64,000 nucleotides of DNA from an uncultured Alphaproteobacteria bacterium (GCA_944390455.1 CALXPU010000004.1:25471-89470); one strand, 5' to 3'. Counted from the first letter of the stretch, positions 17,518 through 26,778 are shown. A program made the numbers and translations. The notes: generated by a model from the letters alone, not told the origin.

Positions 17518-19401
17518 ATGATAAGTAAATTAGCTAAAGCTCATGAAAGTTGGATTTTTAAATTTATTTCGGCTGCGGTTGCCGTCAGTTTCGTTTCTCT
17601 TTTTGGGGTGACAGGTTATATTAATAGTGCCAGCCAAAACCAAACTGTTGTTGACGTGGAAGGTCTTAAGACGACACAGAGCGAATTTTCTTATAGAGTT
17701 CAGAAAGAATTGAATGCGCTTAAGAATCTGACAAGTGACGACTTTGAATTAACCGACGATATGCGTAATGCTATTACTGAAGGTGTGTTAAAACAGATTA
17801 TTGATGAAAGCGTTTTGGATCAGACTATGCTTTCTTATAACATCTATTTCCCAAAGGCTTTCATTCAACAAGTTATTTTTTCTCAACCAGAATTTGCTAA
17901 TCCATTAAACGGTCAGTTTAATCCTGATATATTTAAACGTTATCTTTCCACAGCTGGTTTAAGTGAAGCTGAGTATGTTAATATGATTAAGCGTTTAATG
18001 GCTCAAAAAATGTTGGTAACAGATTTGGTTCAACCTTTTGCTGTTCCCAGTGTTTTAAGCAATGCTATTCATAAAATGGATAATCAACGTAAATCCTTTA
18101 GATATGTTCTTGTATCTCCTCAGGATGTTAAAATTGAACGCAAAATCACAGATGATGAAGTTAATCAATACTTTGAAGATTTTTCTGAAAACTTTATGCT
18201 TCCTGAAACAAGAAACGCTCAAGTGGTATTTATTCCAAACGATGTTGTTTTGAAAAAATACGCTGCAACTGACGAAATGGTTGCTGATTATTATAAGCAA
18301 AACGAAAAAAACTTTGACCAACCTGAAAAAAGAGAAGTTTTGCAGATGGTCTTTTTAGATGAAGCTACTGCTCAAAAAGCTTTAAATGAAGTTATTGCTG
18401 GAAAGGCTTTTGATGATGTTGCTAAAGAGTTAAAAGCTGAAAATGCCGAAGAACCGACACTTGGCGTTGTTGCTCAAGATGAATTAGCTGATGATTTGGC
18501 TTATGACACATTTGAAATGGCTATTAATCAACCAAAGCTTTTACAAGTTGCAGATACATGGCAAGTTGTTAGTGTTAAGCAGATTATTCCGGCTAAGAAA
18601 ATGACTTTTGAAGAAGTTAAGCCACAAATTATTGAACAGCTGAATAACGACAACCTATATGATGCTTTACGTGATGCAAAAGCTGACATTGATGATGCTG
18701 TTAATGGCGGAAAGGCTTTGAGTGATGTTGCACAAATGTTTGGTGTTGAAATGGTTAATGTGAATAACATTCCAGAAACATCTGCTATTACAAATTTACC
18801 GGCAACATTAAAATCTTTAGCTAACACTTTAGATTTAAATGAACTTGTGTTCTCTTATGGCGTTAATGAAATTAGTTCCGCTGAAGAATTTGATGACGGA
18901 ATTGTTGTTGCTCAAGTTACGGCAATTAATGACGCTCACTTACCTGAAGTTGCTGACGTTAAAGATAAAATTATTGAAATGTGGACTGTTCAAGAAAAAG
19001 ATGCTTTGGCAAAAGAAATTGCGGACGGCATTGTTGCTGATGCAGAAAACGGAAGTCAGCTTGGTGACGTTGCAAAAGCCAGAAACTTGGAAATGTTCCG
19101 TTCTGAACCGATTAGCAGAAATGAAACTTTCGCTAATTTAACACCTGCCGAAATCAGCGACCTCTTCTTAGCTCAAAATGATGAAGTTAAAATTTATGAG
19201 CATGTTGGTAATAGTTTTATTATCGTCACACCTTTTGAAACAGTTAATTATGATGATGAACTTGATCCTTCTATCCTTGAAGATGTTAAAAAGCGTGCTG
19301 AAGCCTTGATGCTTTCGGATATGATGAAGAGTGCATTGGATGCTTATGCCGAAGGTATGAAGATTGAAGTTGATTATAAACGCGCAGGATTTTCTGAATA
19401 A
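17518..19401 (+). CDS. ppiD: Membrane-anchored peptidyl-prolyl isomerase, PpiD/SurA-like
   Basis: The product is a periplasmic folding factor of about 627 aa. One N-terminal transmembrane helix (around residues 15-33) is followed by a SurA-N-like helical region containing the VDVEGLKTTQSEFSYRVQKE type segment. A parvulin-like region sits around residues 250-370 and a long helical C-terminal half follows. This order matches PpiD, which sits near the Sec exit site. The ATG at 17518 has GGGATGG five bases ahead; ATG 17509 is possible. The parvulin region is diverged, so isomerase activity is not assured. It shares its TAATG stop/start with fmt. Confidence 0.8.
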   Translation: MISKLAKAHESWIFKFISAAVAVSFVSLFGVTGYINSASQNQTVVDVEGLKTTQSEFSYRVQKELNALKNLTSDDFELTDDMRNAITEGVLKQIIDESVLDQTMLSYNIYFPKAFIQQVIFSQPEFANPLNGQFNPDIFKRYLSTAGLSEAEYVNMIKRLMAQKMLVTDLVQPFAVPSVLSNAIHKMDNQRKSFRYVLVSPQDVKIERKITDDEVNQYFEDFSENFMLPETRNAQVVFIPNDVVLKKYAATDEMVADYYKQNEKNFDQPEKREVLQMVFLDEATAQKALNEVIAGKAFDDVAKELKAENAEEPTLGVVAQDELADDLAYDTFEMAINQPKLLQVADTWQVVSVKQIIPAKKMTFEEVKPQIIEQLNNDNLYDALRDAKADIDDAVNGGKALSDVAQMFGVEMVNVNNIPETSAITNLPATLKSLANTLDLNELVFSYGVNEISSAEEFDDGIVVAQVTAINDAHLPEVADVKDKIIEMWTVQEKDALAKEIADGIVADAENGSQLGDVAKARNLEMFRSEPISRNETFANLTPAEISDLFLAQNDEVKIYEHVGNSFIIVTPFETVNYDDELDPSILEDVKKRAEALMLSDMMKSALDAYAEGMKIEVDYKRAGFSE

Positions 19402-20318
19402 TGAAAATTGTTTTTATGGGAACACCGGATTTTTCTGTTCCGGTATTAAAAGCTTTGCTTAAGGAGCACGAAGTTGTTGCTGTTTATACTCGTGCCCCTA
19501 AAGAAAGTGGACGCGGTAAAAAAATTAACAAAACACCTATTCACTTATTAGCAGAGGACGCTGGAATTCCTGTTTATACGCCGCGCACCTTAAAAAATGA
19601 TGAAGAGCTTGCTATTCTTAAATCGTTTAATGCGGATATTGCTATTGTGGCAGCTTACGGCTTAATTTTACCTCAGGCCGTTCTTGATGCGTTTCCTAAA
19701 GGCTGTATAAATGTTCATGCCTCTCTCCTTCCTCGTTGGAGAGGAGCTGCGCCAATTCAACGTGCTATTGAAGCCGGAGATGCGCAAAGCGGAATATCTA
19801 TTATGAAAATGGCGCTAGCTCTGGATGCAGGCGATGTTTTAAGTACAGCGATTGTTCCTATTACTGAGGAAATGACAGGTGGAGATTTGCATGATGCACT
19901 TTCAGAAACCGGAGCTGCTTTATTATTGCAAACGCTTAGCCGCTTAGATGAAATTACTCCTGTCAAGCAAGATGAAACTTTGGTTACTTACGCTGAAAAA
20001 TTAGATAAAGCAGAATGTTTACTTGATTTTAGTATAGATGCCACGGCACTCATTAATAAAATTCGCGCATTTTCTCCGTATCCAGCGACTTATTTTACTT
20101 ACCATGGAGAGCGTTTCAAAATTTACCAAGCATCTATTATAGATGGTATTGGAGCTCCCGGTGAAATTTTGGAAGGACACAATAATTTGGTTATAGCCTG
20201 TGCTAATAACAAGGCTTTAAGAGTTAAAAAAATTCAAAGGGAAGGCAAGCAACCTATGGATATTAAGGACTTGTTGCGAGGCTTTGTCTTTAATGAAGGT
20301 GAGAGGCTTAATTCTTAA
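19401..20318 (+). CDS. fmt: Methionyl-tRNA formyltransferase
   Basis: The enzyme formylates initiator Met-tRNA. The formyltransferase fold starts MKIVFMGTPDFSVPVLKALL, and the 10-formyl-THF site appears in the conserved INVHASLLPRWRGAAPIQRAI block. The C-terminal OB-like domain has RAFSPYPATYF. It is 305 aa, within the normal range. The start codon overlaps the ppiD-like stop by one base, so the two are coupled. The usual def partner is not in the window. Confidence 0.95.
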   Translation: MKIVFMGTPDFSVPVLKALLKEHEVVAVYTRAPKESGRGKKINKTPIHLLAEDAGIPVYTPRTLKNDEELAILKSFNADIAIVAAYGLILPQAVLDAFPKGCINVHASLLPRWRGAAPIQRAIEAGDAQSGISIMKMALALDAGDVLSTAIVPITEEMTGGDLHDALSETGAALLLQTLSRLDEITPVKQDETLVTYAEKLDKAECLLDFSIDATALINKIRAFSPYPATYFTYHGERFKIYQASIIDGIGAPGEILEGHNNLVIACANNKALRVKKIQREGKQPMDIKDLLRGFVFNEGERLNS

Positions 20319-20399
20319 ATAAATTCTGTATATATCGTTTTTTTGCTTGATTATATAAAAATGTTGTATATACTCGTGGCAAATTTGTGGTTGTAATCC

Positions 20400-20483
20400 G
20401 CGGGCGTGGTGAAATTGGTAGACACGCTAGACTTAGGATCTAGTGGCTTTGCTGTGAGAGTTCGAGTCTCTCCGCCCGCACCA
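20400..20483 (+). tRNA. tRNA-Leu (anticodon UAG)
   Basis: The acceptor stem GCGGGCG (20400-20406) pairs with CGCCCGC (20473-20479). The anticodon arm CTAGA-CTTAGGA-TCTAG gives UAG. A variable arm is present, as expected for leucine, and GTTCGAGTC forms the T loop region. CCA (20481-20483) is encoded. Confidence 0.96.
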
Positions 20484-20526
20484 TTTCGTTTCTATGAAAT
20501 GGTCTTTTTGGAAGAGATTTAATAAA

Positions 20527-21855
20527 ATGAAGTTTAAAGAATTAAAAGCAGATGGCTTGTGCCGTGAATATGATGTTACAATCAGCGCAGCAGATTTTAA
20601 TGCAGAAGTTGAAAAAAAATTACACTCTATTGCTAAAAATGTTAGCATGGCAGGTTTCCGTGCAGGTAAAGTTCCTTTTGCTATGGTACAGAAAAAATAT
20701 CAAGCAAACGCTATGAGCGAAGCTTTGGATGATATGGTACGTGATGGTGTTAATGAACTTTTGAAAGAAAAAGAATTACGCCCTGTATTCACTCCTGATG
20801 TAGAATTGAAGAAATTTGAAGAAGGTAAAGATATTGAATTCAAAGTTTCTATGGAAATTATGCCTAAAATCGAATTGAAAGATTTCTCTTCTATTAAACT
20901 TGAAAAAGTTATGGCTGAAGTTCCAGCTGAGGAAGTTGAAAAGGCTTTGAATTATATGGCTGAAAGCCGTCGTGATACTATTAAAGTTGAAGAAGATCGC
21001 GCTACAGCTAAAGGTGATATTGCCGTTATTGATTTCGTTGGCTCTATTGATGGTGTTGAGTTCCCTGGAGGTAAAGGTGAAGCATATCCTCTTGAACTTG
21101 GTTCTAACTCCTTTATTCCGGGTTATGAAGATCAACTTATTGGTAAAAAAGTTGGTGATGTTGTTGATGTTAAAGCAACCTTCCCTGAAAACTATCATGC
21201 AAAAGATTTAGCTGGTAAAGAAGCTCTGTTTGTTACAACTATTAAAGAAATCAGAGAAATCAAAAAAGCTGAAATCAATGATGAATTTGCTAAATCTATG
21301 GGTGAAGAAAATTTGGATAAGCTGAAGGAAACAGTTAAATCAAAAATCGCTCAAGATTATGAAGCTGCTTCTAAAATGAAATTGAAACGTGCTTTGTTGG
21401 ATGCTTTAGACAAAGCTTATAAGTTTGATGTTCCAGCTAAATTGGTTGATATGGAATATGAATCCATTGTTAAACAATATGAAAATGCTAAGAAGAACAA
21501 TCAACTTGATGAAGAAGAAAAAGCTAAAAAAGAAGAAGATTTACTCAAAGAATATAAAGAAATTGCTGTTCGCAGAGTTAAATTGGGATTGTTGTTGGCA
21601 GAAGTTGGTAACGATGCTAAAGTTGAAGTTACTCAAGAAGATATTAACAAAGCTATTATGGGTGAAGCTCAACGTTACCCAATGCAAGCTAAAGCTATCT
21701 TTGACTTCTATTTGAAAAATAAAGAAGCTATTGAACGCTTACGTACTTCTGTTTATGAAGAAAAAGTTATTGATTATGTTCTTTCTAAAGTTGAAACAAA
21801 AGAAAAGAAAGTTTCTGTTGAAGAACTCTATAACTTTGATGAAAAAGCTGCTTAA
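20527..21855 (+). CDS. tig: Trigger factor
   Basis: A ribosome-associated chaperone and prolyl isomerase, about 442 aa. The N-terminal ribosome-binding domain includes the signature region MAGFRAGKVPFAMVQKKY. A central FKBP-type domain (about residues 150-235) has DFVGSIDGVEFPGGKGE and FIPGYEDQLIGKK, and a helical C-terminal chaperone domain follows. The ATG at 20527, preceded by GGAAGAG, is preferred to 20494, which lies right after the tRNA. A terminator follows. The clpP partner seen in many bacteria is absent here. Confidence 0.95.
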   Translation: MKFKELKADGLCREYDVTISAADFNAEVEKKLHSIAKNVSMAGFRAGKVPFAMVQKKYQANAMSEALDDMVRDGVNELLKEKELRPVFTPDVELKKFEEGKDIEFKVSMEIMPKIELKDFSSIKLEKVMAEVPAEEVEKALNYMAESRRDTIKVEEDRATAKGDIAVIDFVGSIDGVEFPGGKGEAYPLELGSNSFIPGYEDQLIGKKVGDVVDVKATFPENYHAKDLAGKEALFVTTIKEIREIKKAEINDEFAKSMGEENLDKLKETVKSKIAQDYEAASKMKLKRALLDALDKAYKFDVPAKLVDMEYESIVKQYENAKKNNQLDEEEKAKKEEDLLKEYKEIAVRRVKLGLLLAEVGNDAKVEVTQEDINKAIMGEAQRYPMQAKAIFDFYLKNKEAIERLRTSVYEEKVIDYVLSKVETKEKKVSVEELYNFDEKAA

Positions 21856-21883
21856 TGAGTATACTTTCACTCTAGAAAGTGTA

Positions 21884-21911
21884 AGCCCTTGCTATTGCAG
21901 GGGCTTTTTTT
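21884..21911 (+). terminator. Trigger factor terminator
   Basis: AGCCCTTGC (21884-21892) pairs with GCAGGGGCT (21897-21905), followed by a run of T. Confidence 0.88.
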
Positions 21912-22375
21912 ATTAATAACCTCACCCAAAACGAGTTTGCTAGAAGATGAATACTACGATGTTATTGGATCAACATCGTTCCACGCAAATGTGCATGATC
22001 AAAACGAAGATTTATGGATGATTTAGCCATTGATTTATTGAAGATATCTCTTCTTCAACGCATCTAAAAACTTTTTTTGCGATTTATTTGAATTTCACCT
22101 TGTTTTCTATATTTTCTATCAAATCCTTTTTCTTCAAAATAAATTGCTATAAACGACTATATTTGATTAACACGAAAAATTTAATCTCTCCCTGTTTCTC
22201 TATACAAATATACACATCTAATTCACTTTTTTATTTTATCGTATTTAACAAAATTTTTCAGTCATAAACTTTCTTCACTCTGCAATATAACGTCCTTTTA
22301 TTTTTGTCTAATTAACTATTGCATCCTTTATATTTTTGTGATATCTGTAAAAGGTAAATTTTAAATTATTTAGTT
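21912..22375. other. 464-base non-coding stretch with a hairpin and possible gene remnant
   Basis: No credible gene is seen. A perfect 8-bp hairpin ACGATGTT/AACATCGT occupies 21956-21979. One frame ending with the TAG at 22024-22026 reads as balanced protein-like sequence (EDEYYDVIGSTSFHANVHDQ), which may be the tail of a lost gene. The rest, to the next promoter, is AT-rich and shows nothing recognisable. A promoter-like TTGTCT (22304-22309) and TTTATA (22327-22332), 17 bases apart, precedes the lipoprotein gene. Confidence 0.4.
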
Positions 22376-22954
22376 ATGAAAAAGTTATGTATTTTTGTTG
22401 CATGTATCACAGCGTTATGTTCTTGTGAACCAATATTTAACGGTAGTAATGAAATCGCTTCCAGTAATACAGATAAAACCACTCAAAAGGACATACAGAG
22501 TAGCACAAGCATATCTCGACAAGATTTCAGTATTTCCAACATTGTGAACAGTGACACAGTTGTTGCAGCAATGCTCGTACAAGGCCGTAATTCAGGTTCT
22601 TCTCCGAGTGTTGCTTATGTACTTCTTGCCAGCGGTAGAGTATTGTGTTTTGACAAAGCTGTTACTTCTGCACCATTTACGCTAAAAGAAGCCAAAATCC
22701 TTTTGGAGGCACAAACACCGAATAATCGTGCTTATAAACATTTATCTTCCCACAAAGGTTCTGTTGTTGAGACATTGATTGCTCATGGACGTAATTCTTC
22801 TGCTTCTCCAAGTGTCGCTTATGTTCTCTATTCAAATGGTCGTGTAGTGTGCTTTAGCAAAGCTGCTATTACAAAGCCATTTACTCTTGAAGAAGCTAAA
22901 ATCCTCTTAAAGGCTAAGTCTCAAGGTAAATTAGTCTATAATAGCGCTGATTAA
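22376..22954 (+). CDS. Putative lipoprotein with two tandem repeats
   Basis: The 192-aa protein starts with a lipoprotein-like signal (MKKLCIFVACITALCSCEP, likely lipidated Cys at 15 or 17). Two copies of a repeat of about 55 residues follow (about 60-115 and 128-185): a GRNS..SPSVAYVL core, then GRV(L/V)CF.KA, and PFTL(K/E)EAKILL. The family is not known to me. There is no Shine-Dalgarno site before the ATG, only an AT-rich leader. It forms a single-gene unit closed by a terminator, and a diverged third copy of the repeat pattern occurs in the gene at 23380. Confidence 0.7.
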   Translation: MKKLCIFVACITALCSCEPIFNGSNEIASSNTDKTTQKDIQSSTSISRQDFSISNIVNSDTVVAAMLVQGRNSGSSPSVAYVLLASGRVLCFDKAVTSAPFTLKEAKILLEAQTPNNRAYKHLSSHKGSVVETLIAHGRNSSASPSVAYVLYSNGRVVCFSKAAITKPFTLEEAKILLKAKSQGKLVYNSAD

Positions 22955-22973
22955 TGTTTTATCCTCTTTATTT

Positions 22974-22999
22974 CGACGGTTCTTTTTAACCGTCGTTTT
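22974..22999 (+). terminator. Terminator of the repeat lipoprotein gene
   Basis: CGACGGTT (22974-22981) pairs with AACCGTCG (22988-22995), followed by TTTTATTT. Confidence 0.85.
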
Positions 23000-23018
23000 A
23001 TTTGAGATAATTCTTTTG

Positions 23019-23047
23019 TTGACAAAGGATTTTTTCTGCTTTATATG
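23019..23047 (+). promoter_or_regulatory. Strong sigma-70-type promoter of the 47-aa ORF
   Basis: Consensus TTGACA (23019-23024) and TATATG (23042-23047) are 17 bases apart, about 45 bases before a small membrane ORF. Confidence 0.65.
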
Positions 23048-23093
23048 CTTTTCGTTTTTTTAATTATTTTGTTTTTTCTAAATTAATACTATT

Positions 23094-23237
23094 ATGAGTA
23101 AAAGTGAAATGATGATTGTCGGAAAAATCATTCTGGCATTTTCGGTGTTTTTTATTATCGTTATTTTGGCTATTCTTTGCGTGCGTTGTATGTACAACAC
23201 ACCTCTCCCGTATAATTACGGTTATCATTTATGGTGA
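23094..23237 (+). CDS. Small membrane protein, 47 aa
   Basis: The frame encodes a short peptide with a polar start (MSKSEMMIVGK), one strongly hydrophobic helix (residues about 11-31) and a tail rich in Tyr and Pro. A strong promoter precedes it and a 14-bp terminator hairpin follows 18 bases after the stop, so it is an independent unit. As with both neighbours, no Shine-Dalgarno site is visible. The family is not recognised. Confidence 0.55.
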   Translation: MSKSEMMIVGKIILAFSVFFIIVILAILCVRCMYNTPLPYNYGYHLW

Positions 23238-23254
23238 AAAACGATATACTTCGC

Positions 23255-23294
23255 AAAAGACTGTTTGAAAAACTCAAACAGTCTTTTGTTTTTG
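23255..23294 (+). terminator. Terminator of the 47-aa ORF
   Basis: AAAAGACTGTTTGA (23255-23268) and TCAAACAGTCTTTT (23274-23287) form a perfect 14-bp stem with a 5-base loop, followed by a T-rich tail. Confidence 0.88.
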
Positions 23295-23309
23295 TAAAAA
23301 CTTTTAAAT

Positions 23310-23338
23310 TTGACAAATATCCTTTTATTTTTTATGAT
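23310..23338 (+). promoter_or_regulatory. Strong sigma-70-type promoter of the gene at 23380
   Basis: TTGACA (23310-23315) and TATGAT (23333-23338) are 17 bases apart. Confidence 0.65.
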
Positions 23339-23379
23339 TGCATTAGTTTAATATTATTTTTCACTTAAATTTTACAATT

Positions 23380-23934
23380 ATGGATAAGGATAAGATTAAA
23401 GATTTTTTTGAATCGTTCATAGGTACATGTCGTATAGTTATCCCTGCGCTCATTTTTACGTTTGGGTTTATTTATCTAGATACTAAACTGAAAGAGCAAC
23501 GAGAGATTGAAAATCCAGGGTATTATATCTTTGCAGTTAAAGAAAATCATAAATCTGAACGTCTGTTAGATTGGGCGCCCATGGATTCAGTAAAATCCTA
23601 TTTTGAAGCATCGGCTATTTCTTCTAGTGGATATTCCCATTCTCTTTTTTATTGTTTGTTAAAAAGCGGAAATGTGGCTATTTTCTGCCAGAAAGGCATA
23701 GATTTTCTTGATATATTACCATATACTCCTGAAGCAGCTTTTCTTATTTTAGCTACAAAAAATGATTCTACTTTAGTGAGTGTTGAGGATTTTTCTGAAC
23801 GGGTTAAGCAATCTGTTTTATCTTCAGCTTCTGAAAAAAAAGAACCTTTGCCTCAGCAAGACGATGAAGATGACGCTGTTGATATAATTAGGACTTATAT
23901 GCAAACTACCGGAAATGGCAATGTTCCTTTTTAG
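23380..23934 (+). CDS. Single-pass membrane protein related to the repeat lipoprotein
   Basis: The 184-aa product has one transmembrane helix near residues 17-33 and then a domain of about 100 residues. Its SYFEASAISSSGYSHSLFYC, LLKSGNVAIFCQKG and PEAAFLILATKN segments follow the same order as the repeats in the lipoprotein at 22376 (variable core, GxVxxFxK, then a helix with E-A-x-x-x-L). I read it as a diverged single copy. The tail is acidic. There is no Shine-Dalgarno site. It has its own promoter and terminator, and its function is unknown. Confidence 0.62.
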   Translation: MDKDKIKDFFESFIGTCRIVIPALIFTFGFIYLDTKLKEQREIENPGYYIFAVKENHKSERLLDWAPMDSVKSYFEASAISSSGYSHSLFYCLLKSGNVAIFCQKGIDFLDILPYTPEAAFLILATKNDSTLVSVEDFSERVKQSVLSSASEKKEPLPQQDDEDDAVDIIRTYMQTTGNGNVPF

Positions 23935-23948
23935 TCTTTTTCGTATGT

Positions 23949-23983
23949 TAAAGCCTGTTCTCTTTCTGAGTGCAGGCTTTTTT
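23949..23983 (+). terminator. Terminator of the gene at 23380
   Basis: AAAGCCTG (23949-23956) pairs with CAGGCTTT (23972-23979), then a T run. Confidence 0.78.
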
Positions 23984-24137
23984 GATAGCTATTTTCATTT
24001 TACAGGCAAATATTTTTTATTTCTAAGCATTTGTATGTGACAACTTTTTCTAGATCTATAAACTATTTTTTAGTTGAAAAAATATCTTGCTTTTGATAGA
24101 TGTACTCTTAGTTTGTTTTATTTTTCAAGAGGTTGCT

Positions 24138-25001
24138 ATGCTAAAAGTCGGTATGGATATATTGATGGATTCATTGTATGAAACATTGGCATTGTTTCCC
24201 TACCTATTTCTGACATATTTAGCATTAGAGTTTTTGGAACACAAAATGTCCAAAAGAACTCTGGCATACATCAAAAAATCCGGAAAATACGGACCATTTA
24301 TCGGGGGAATCCTTGGGCTTATTCCTCAATGCGGTTTTTCCGTTGCAGCGGCTAATTTATACACTACCGGAATTATTACTTTAGGCGCTTTGCTCGCTAT
24401 ATTTCTTTCTACATCCGATGAGATGTTACCTATTCTAATCTCTGGCGGAGTTAGCATGTCGCTTATTTCTCAAATACTCTGCATTAAGGTCTTTTTTGCT
24501 ATTGTCTGCGGTATTATGATTGATTTATTTTTACCGCAGAAATTCATTCGGCACAAACGTGAACCAGAAATTGAAGCCTTTTGTAAACGTGAGAAATGTC
24601 AGTGCGATGACAAAGATAATATCTGGCATTCAGCCTTTAAGCATACCGAAAAAATCAGCTTGTTTATCTTTTTCTTCTCTCTGATTATTAATGCTGTTTT
24701 TGTATTATGGGGAAGAGAAACTATTCACGATATATTGATTGGTGCTCCGATTTTTAGCAAATTTATTGCTGCCGGTGTAGGACTTATTCCTAGCTGCGCT
24801 CCTTCTGTTTTATTATCGCAGCTTTATGTTGATAATGCAATTTCTCTGGGAACTATGCTTGCAGGTACCCTTAGCAATGCCGGCTTAGGTTATTTCGTTC
24901 TTTATCGGGTTAATCCGAATAAAATTGAGAATTTCCGCATTCTTATCCTTTTATACGGATTAGGCGTTGGATGCGGCATTATCTCAGAAATCTTATTTTA
25001 A
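24138..25001 (+). CDS. Predicted permease of the putative manganese/arsenic efflux family
   Basis: The product is about 287 aa with around eight to ten hydrophobic helices in two halves. Each half contains a similar loop, GLIPQCGFSVAAANLY in the first and GLIPSCAPSVLLSQLY in the second, which marks an inverted-repeat transporter family annotated as putative manganese transporter or arsenic efflux protein. A central soluble loop with CKREKCQCDD could bind metal. AAGAGG lies ahead of the ATG at 24138; a TTG frame start at 24087 has no support. It ends one base before the convergent nfo gene. The substrate is not shown by the sequence. Confidence 0.75.
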   Translation: MLKVGMDILMDSLYETLALFPYLFLTYLALEFLEHKMSKRTLAYIKKSGKYGPFIGGILGLIPQCGFSVAAANLYTTGIITLGALLAIFLSTSDEMLPILISGGVSMSLISQILCIKVFFAIVCGIMIDLFLPQKFIRHKREPEIEAFCKREKCQCDDKDNIWHSAFKHTEKISLFIFFFSLIINAVFVLWGRETIHDILIGAPIFSKFIAAGVGLIPSCAPSVLLSQLYVDNAISLGTMLAGTLSNAGLGYFVLYRVNPNKIENFRILILLYGLGVGCGIISEILF

Positions 25002-25841
25002 TCATTCTTGATAATGCTTACGCAACAGCTCTATTTCTTTTGCATATCCGTCTAATTCATTTGGAGTTTCTAAATTGATAGGTATTCCTTTTAAGGCCGG
25101 ATGGTTTACAAAACGAATTATAGCATCCTCTCCTAAACTTCCTTTACCTAAGCACTCATGACGATCCTTATGAGAATTAAACTCGGTCATACTGTCGTTT
25201 AAGTGAATTGCTTGTAGACGATTTAATCCAATTATCTTGTCAAATTCTTCCAACACTTCATCTAAACGGTTAACTATATCATAGCCGGCGGAATAAACGT
25301 GACATGTGTCTAAACATACCCCCAACTTTTCCGGCGCATTGATTTTTGCTTTGGCAATAATCTCTGCAAGCTCCTCAAAGCGAGAGCCGACTTCACTCCC
25401 TTTGCCGGACATTGTTTCTAGCAACACCGTCGTATTTTTTGCCTCAGGCATAACTGCATCCAATATTTCCACTATTTGAGGAATCGCAATTTCTAATCCC
25501 TGCCCGACATGTGATCCAGGATGAAAATTATATAAATTTCCGGGGATATTTTCCATCCGCCTTAAATCATCGGCAAATACATTTTGCGCAAATTCTCTGG
25601 TTGATGCATCTTTTGAGCATGGATTTAATGTATATGGTGCATGGGCTAAAATTTTCCCAAACTTGTTCTCAGATGCGATTTTTTTGTATTCTGCTATATC
25701 TTCTGACTTTATGTCTTTTGCCGCACCACCACGGGGATTACGTAAAAAGAATTGAAAAGTATTCGCTTTTAATTTTACCGCAGTTTTCCCCATAGCGGCA
25801 AAACCGCCTGCTGATGATAAATGGCATCCGAGATATAACAT
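25002..25841 (-). CDS. nfo: Endonuclease IV
   Basis: An AP endonuclease of base-excision repair. The 279-aa TIM-barrel protein opens [13 protein letters not shown]. Zinc ligands appear in order: [41 protein letters not shown], and [10 protein letters not shown] with its DRH segment. It is convergent with and directly abuts the permease gene, with no terminator in between. It is the second DNA-repair gene of the window after ogt. Confidence 0.95.
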   Translation of the reverse strand: MLYLGCHLSSAGGFAAMGKTAVKLKANTFQFFLRNPRGGAAKDIKSEDIAEYKKIASENKFGKILAHAPYTLNPCSKDASTREFAQNVFADDLRRMENIPGNLYNFHPGSHVGQGLEIAIPQIVEILDAVMPEAKNTTVLLETMSGKGSEVGSRFEELAEIIAKAKINAPEKLGVCLDTCHVYSAGYDIVNRLDEVLEEFDKIIGLNRLQAIHLNDSMTEFNSHKDRHECLGKGSLGEDAIIRFVNHPALKGIPINLETPNELDGYAKEIELLRKHYQE

Positions 25842-25975
25842 TTTTCCCTCTTCTTTTTAATTAATTCTCTTTATTGCTATATCTTTTTACTTTTATCGTC
25901 AATTTTTTTTGTGAACATATCAAAAAAAGCTTGTAATCTTATTTTTTTTTGTGTAGATATATTGTCGTTGAATAT

Positions 25976-26052
25976 CGGAACGTAGTTCAGCCTGGTAGAA
26001 CGCTGCGTTCGGGTCGCAGAGGTCAGTGGTTCGAATCCACCCGTTCCGACCA
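25976..26052 (+). tRNA. tRNA-Pro (anticodon CGG)
   Basis: The acceptor stem CGGAACG (25976-25982) pairs with CGTTCCG (26042-26048). The anticodon arm CTGCG-TTCGGGT-CGCAG gives CGG. The T arm has GTGG-TTCGAAT-CCAC. CCA (26050-26052) is encoded. Confidence 0.96.
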
Positions 26053-26058
26053 TCTATT

Positions 26059-26082
26059 GCCACTCTTGGAGTGGCTTTTTTT
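26059..26082 (+). terminator. tRNA-Pro terminator
   Basis: GCCACTC (26059-26065) pairs with GAGTGGC (26069-26075) over a 3-base loop, followed by seven T. Confidence 0.88.
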
Positions 26083-26305
26083 ATACATCCTTTGCGCTTA
26101 AATACCATTTTTCGTTACTCATTAAATTTTGAGCGATTTTATAAAAGTAAATCAAATAAATCTGCCGATTAGATAAAATGATAAACTTCTTTAGAACTTT
26201 GCGTGTTTGTTATGTTGTTGTGCGCCTAAAAATTTACTTTCTACACGCTTTACTGTTTCTATCCGATAAATTCATGCAGATAAATTTCATCTCTTCTATA
26301 AACGA

Positions 26306-26334
26306 AAAACCCCGCTTGATTACTGCGGGGTTTT
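26306..26334 (-). terminator. Terminator of the ffh-rplS operon
   Basis: CCCCGC (26310-26315) pairs with GCGGGG (26325-26330), extended by AAAA/TTTT. It lies just past rplS on the minus strand. Confidence 0.85.
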
Positions 26335-26355
26335 GTTTTTCCTATGAGCTATGCC

Positions 26356-26739
26356 CTAGTCTGCATTCTTTTTGGTTTGTGCAGACAAATCGTCTGCAAT
26401 ACGTGCAGAACGACCACGCAATGCGCGCAAGAAGTACAATTTAGCTCTTCTTACTTTACCTACACGGGTAACTTCAATTTTGGCTACGTTTGGAGAGTAC
26501 AACGGGAATACACGTTCTACACCTTCACCAAATGAAATCTTACGAACCGTAAATGATGAATTTAAGCCATCATTCTTACGGGCAATGCATACACCTTCGT
26601 AAATTTGGATACGTTCACGATCGCCTTCTTTTACTTTGGTGTGAACTTTAAGGGTATCACCAGCTTTGAAATCAGGAATGTTTTTTCCTTCAGTCAATTT
26701 GGCTACTTGCTCTTGTTCAATATTCTCTAAAATATTCAT
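26356..26739 (-). CDS. rplS: 50S ribosomal protein L19
   Basis: The 127-aa protein sits at the 30S-50S interface. Conserved blocks are [51 protein letters not shown] and AKLYFLR. The ATG at 26739 follows AAAGGTAAA; the longer frame upstream has no ribosome site and would add a Lys-rich extension foreign to L19. It is the last gene of the ffh operon. Confidence 0.97.
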   Translation of the reverse strand: MNILENIEQEQVAKLTEGKNIPDFKAGDTLKVHTKVKEGDRERIQIYEGVCIARKNDGLNSSFTVRKISFGEGVERVFPLYSPNVAKIEVTRVGKVRRAKLYFLRALRGRSARIADDLSAQTKKNAD

Positions 26740-26778
26740 CAGTTTTACCTTTTTATAAAATTTTTTAACTTTATACAC

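Noticed and set aside
22300..22340. Bacteroidota-type promoter (TAnnTTTG) before the repeat lipoprotein
   Set aside because: TATTTTTG is present at 22331-22338, but no -33 element lies at the right spacing and a sigma-70-like pair fits as well, so origin by transfer is left as a possibility only.
22376..23934. Toxin-antitoxin or phage-defence island
   Set aside because: The proteins are signal-bearing or membrane-anchored, without nuclease, NTPase or DNA-binding motifs, and no integrase or repeats flank them.
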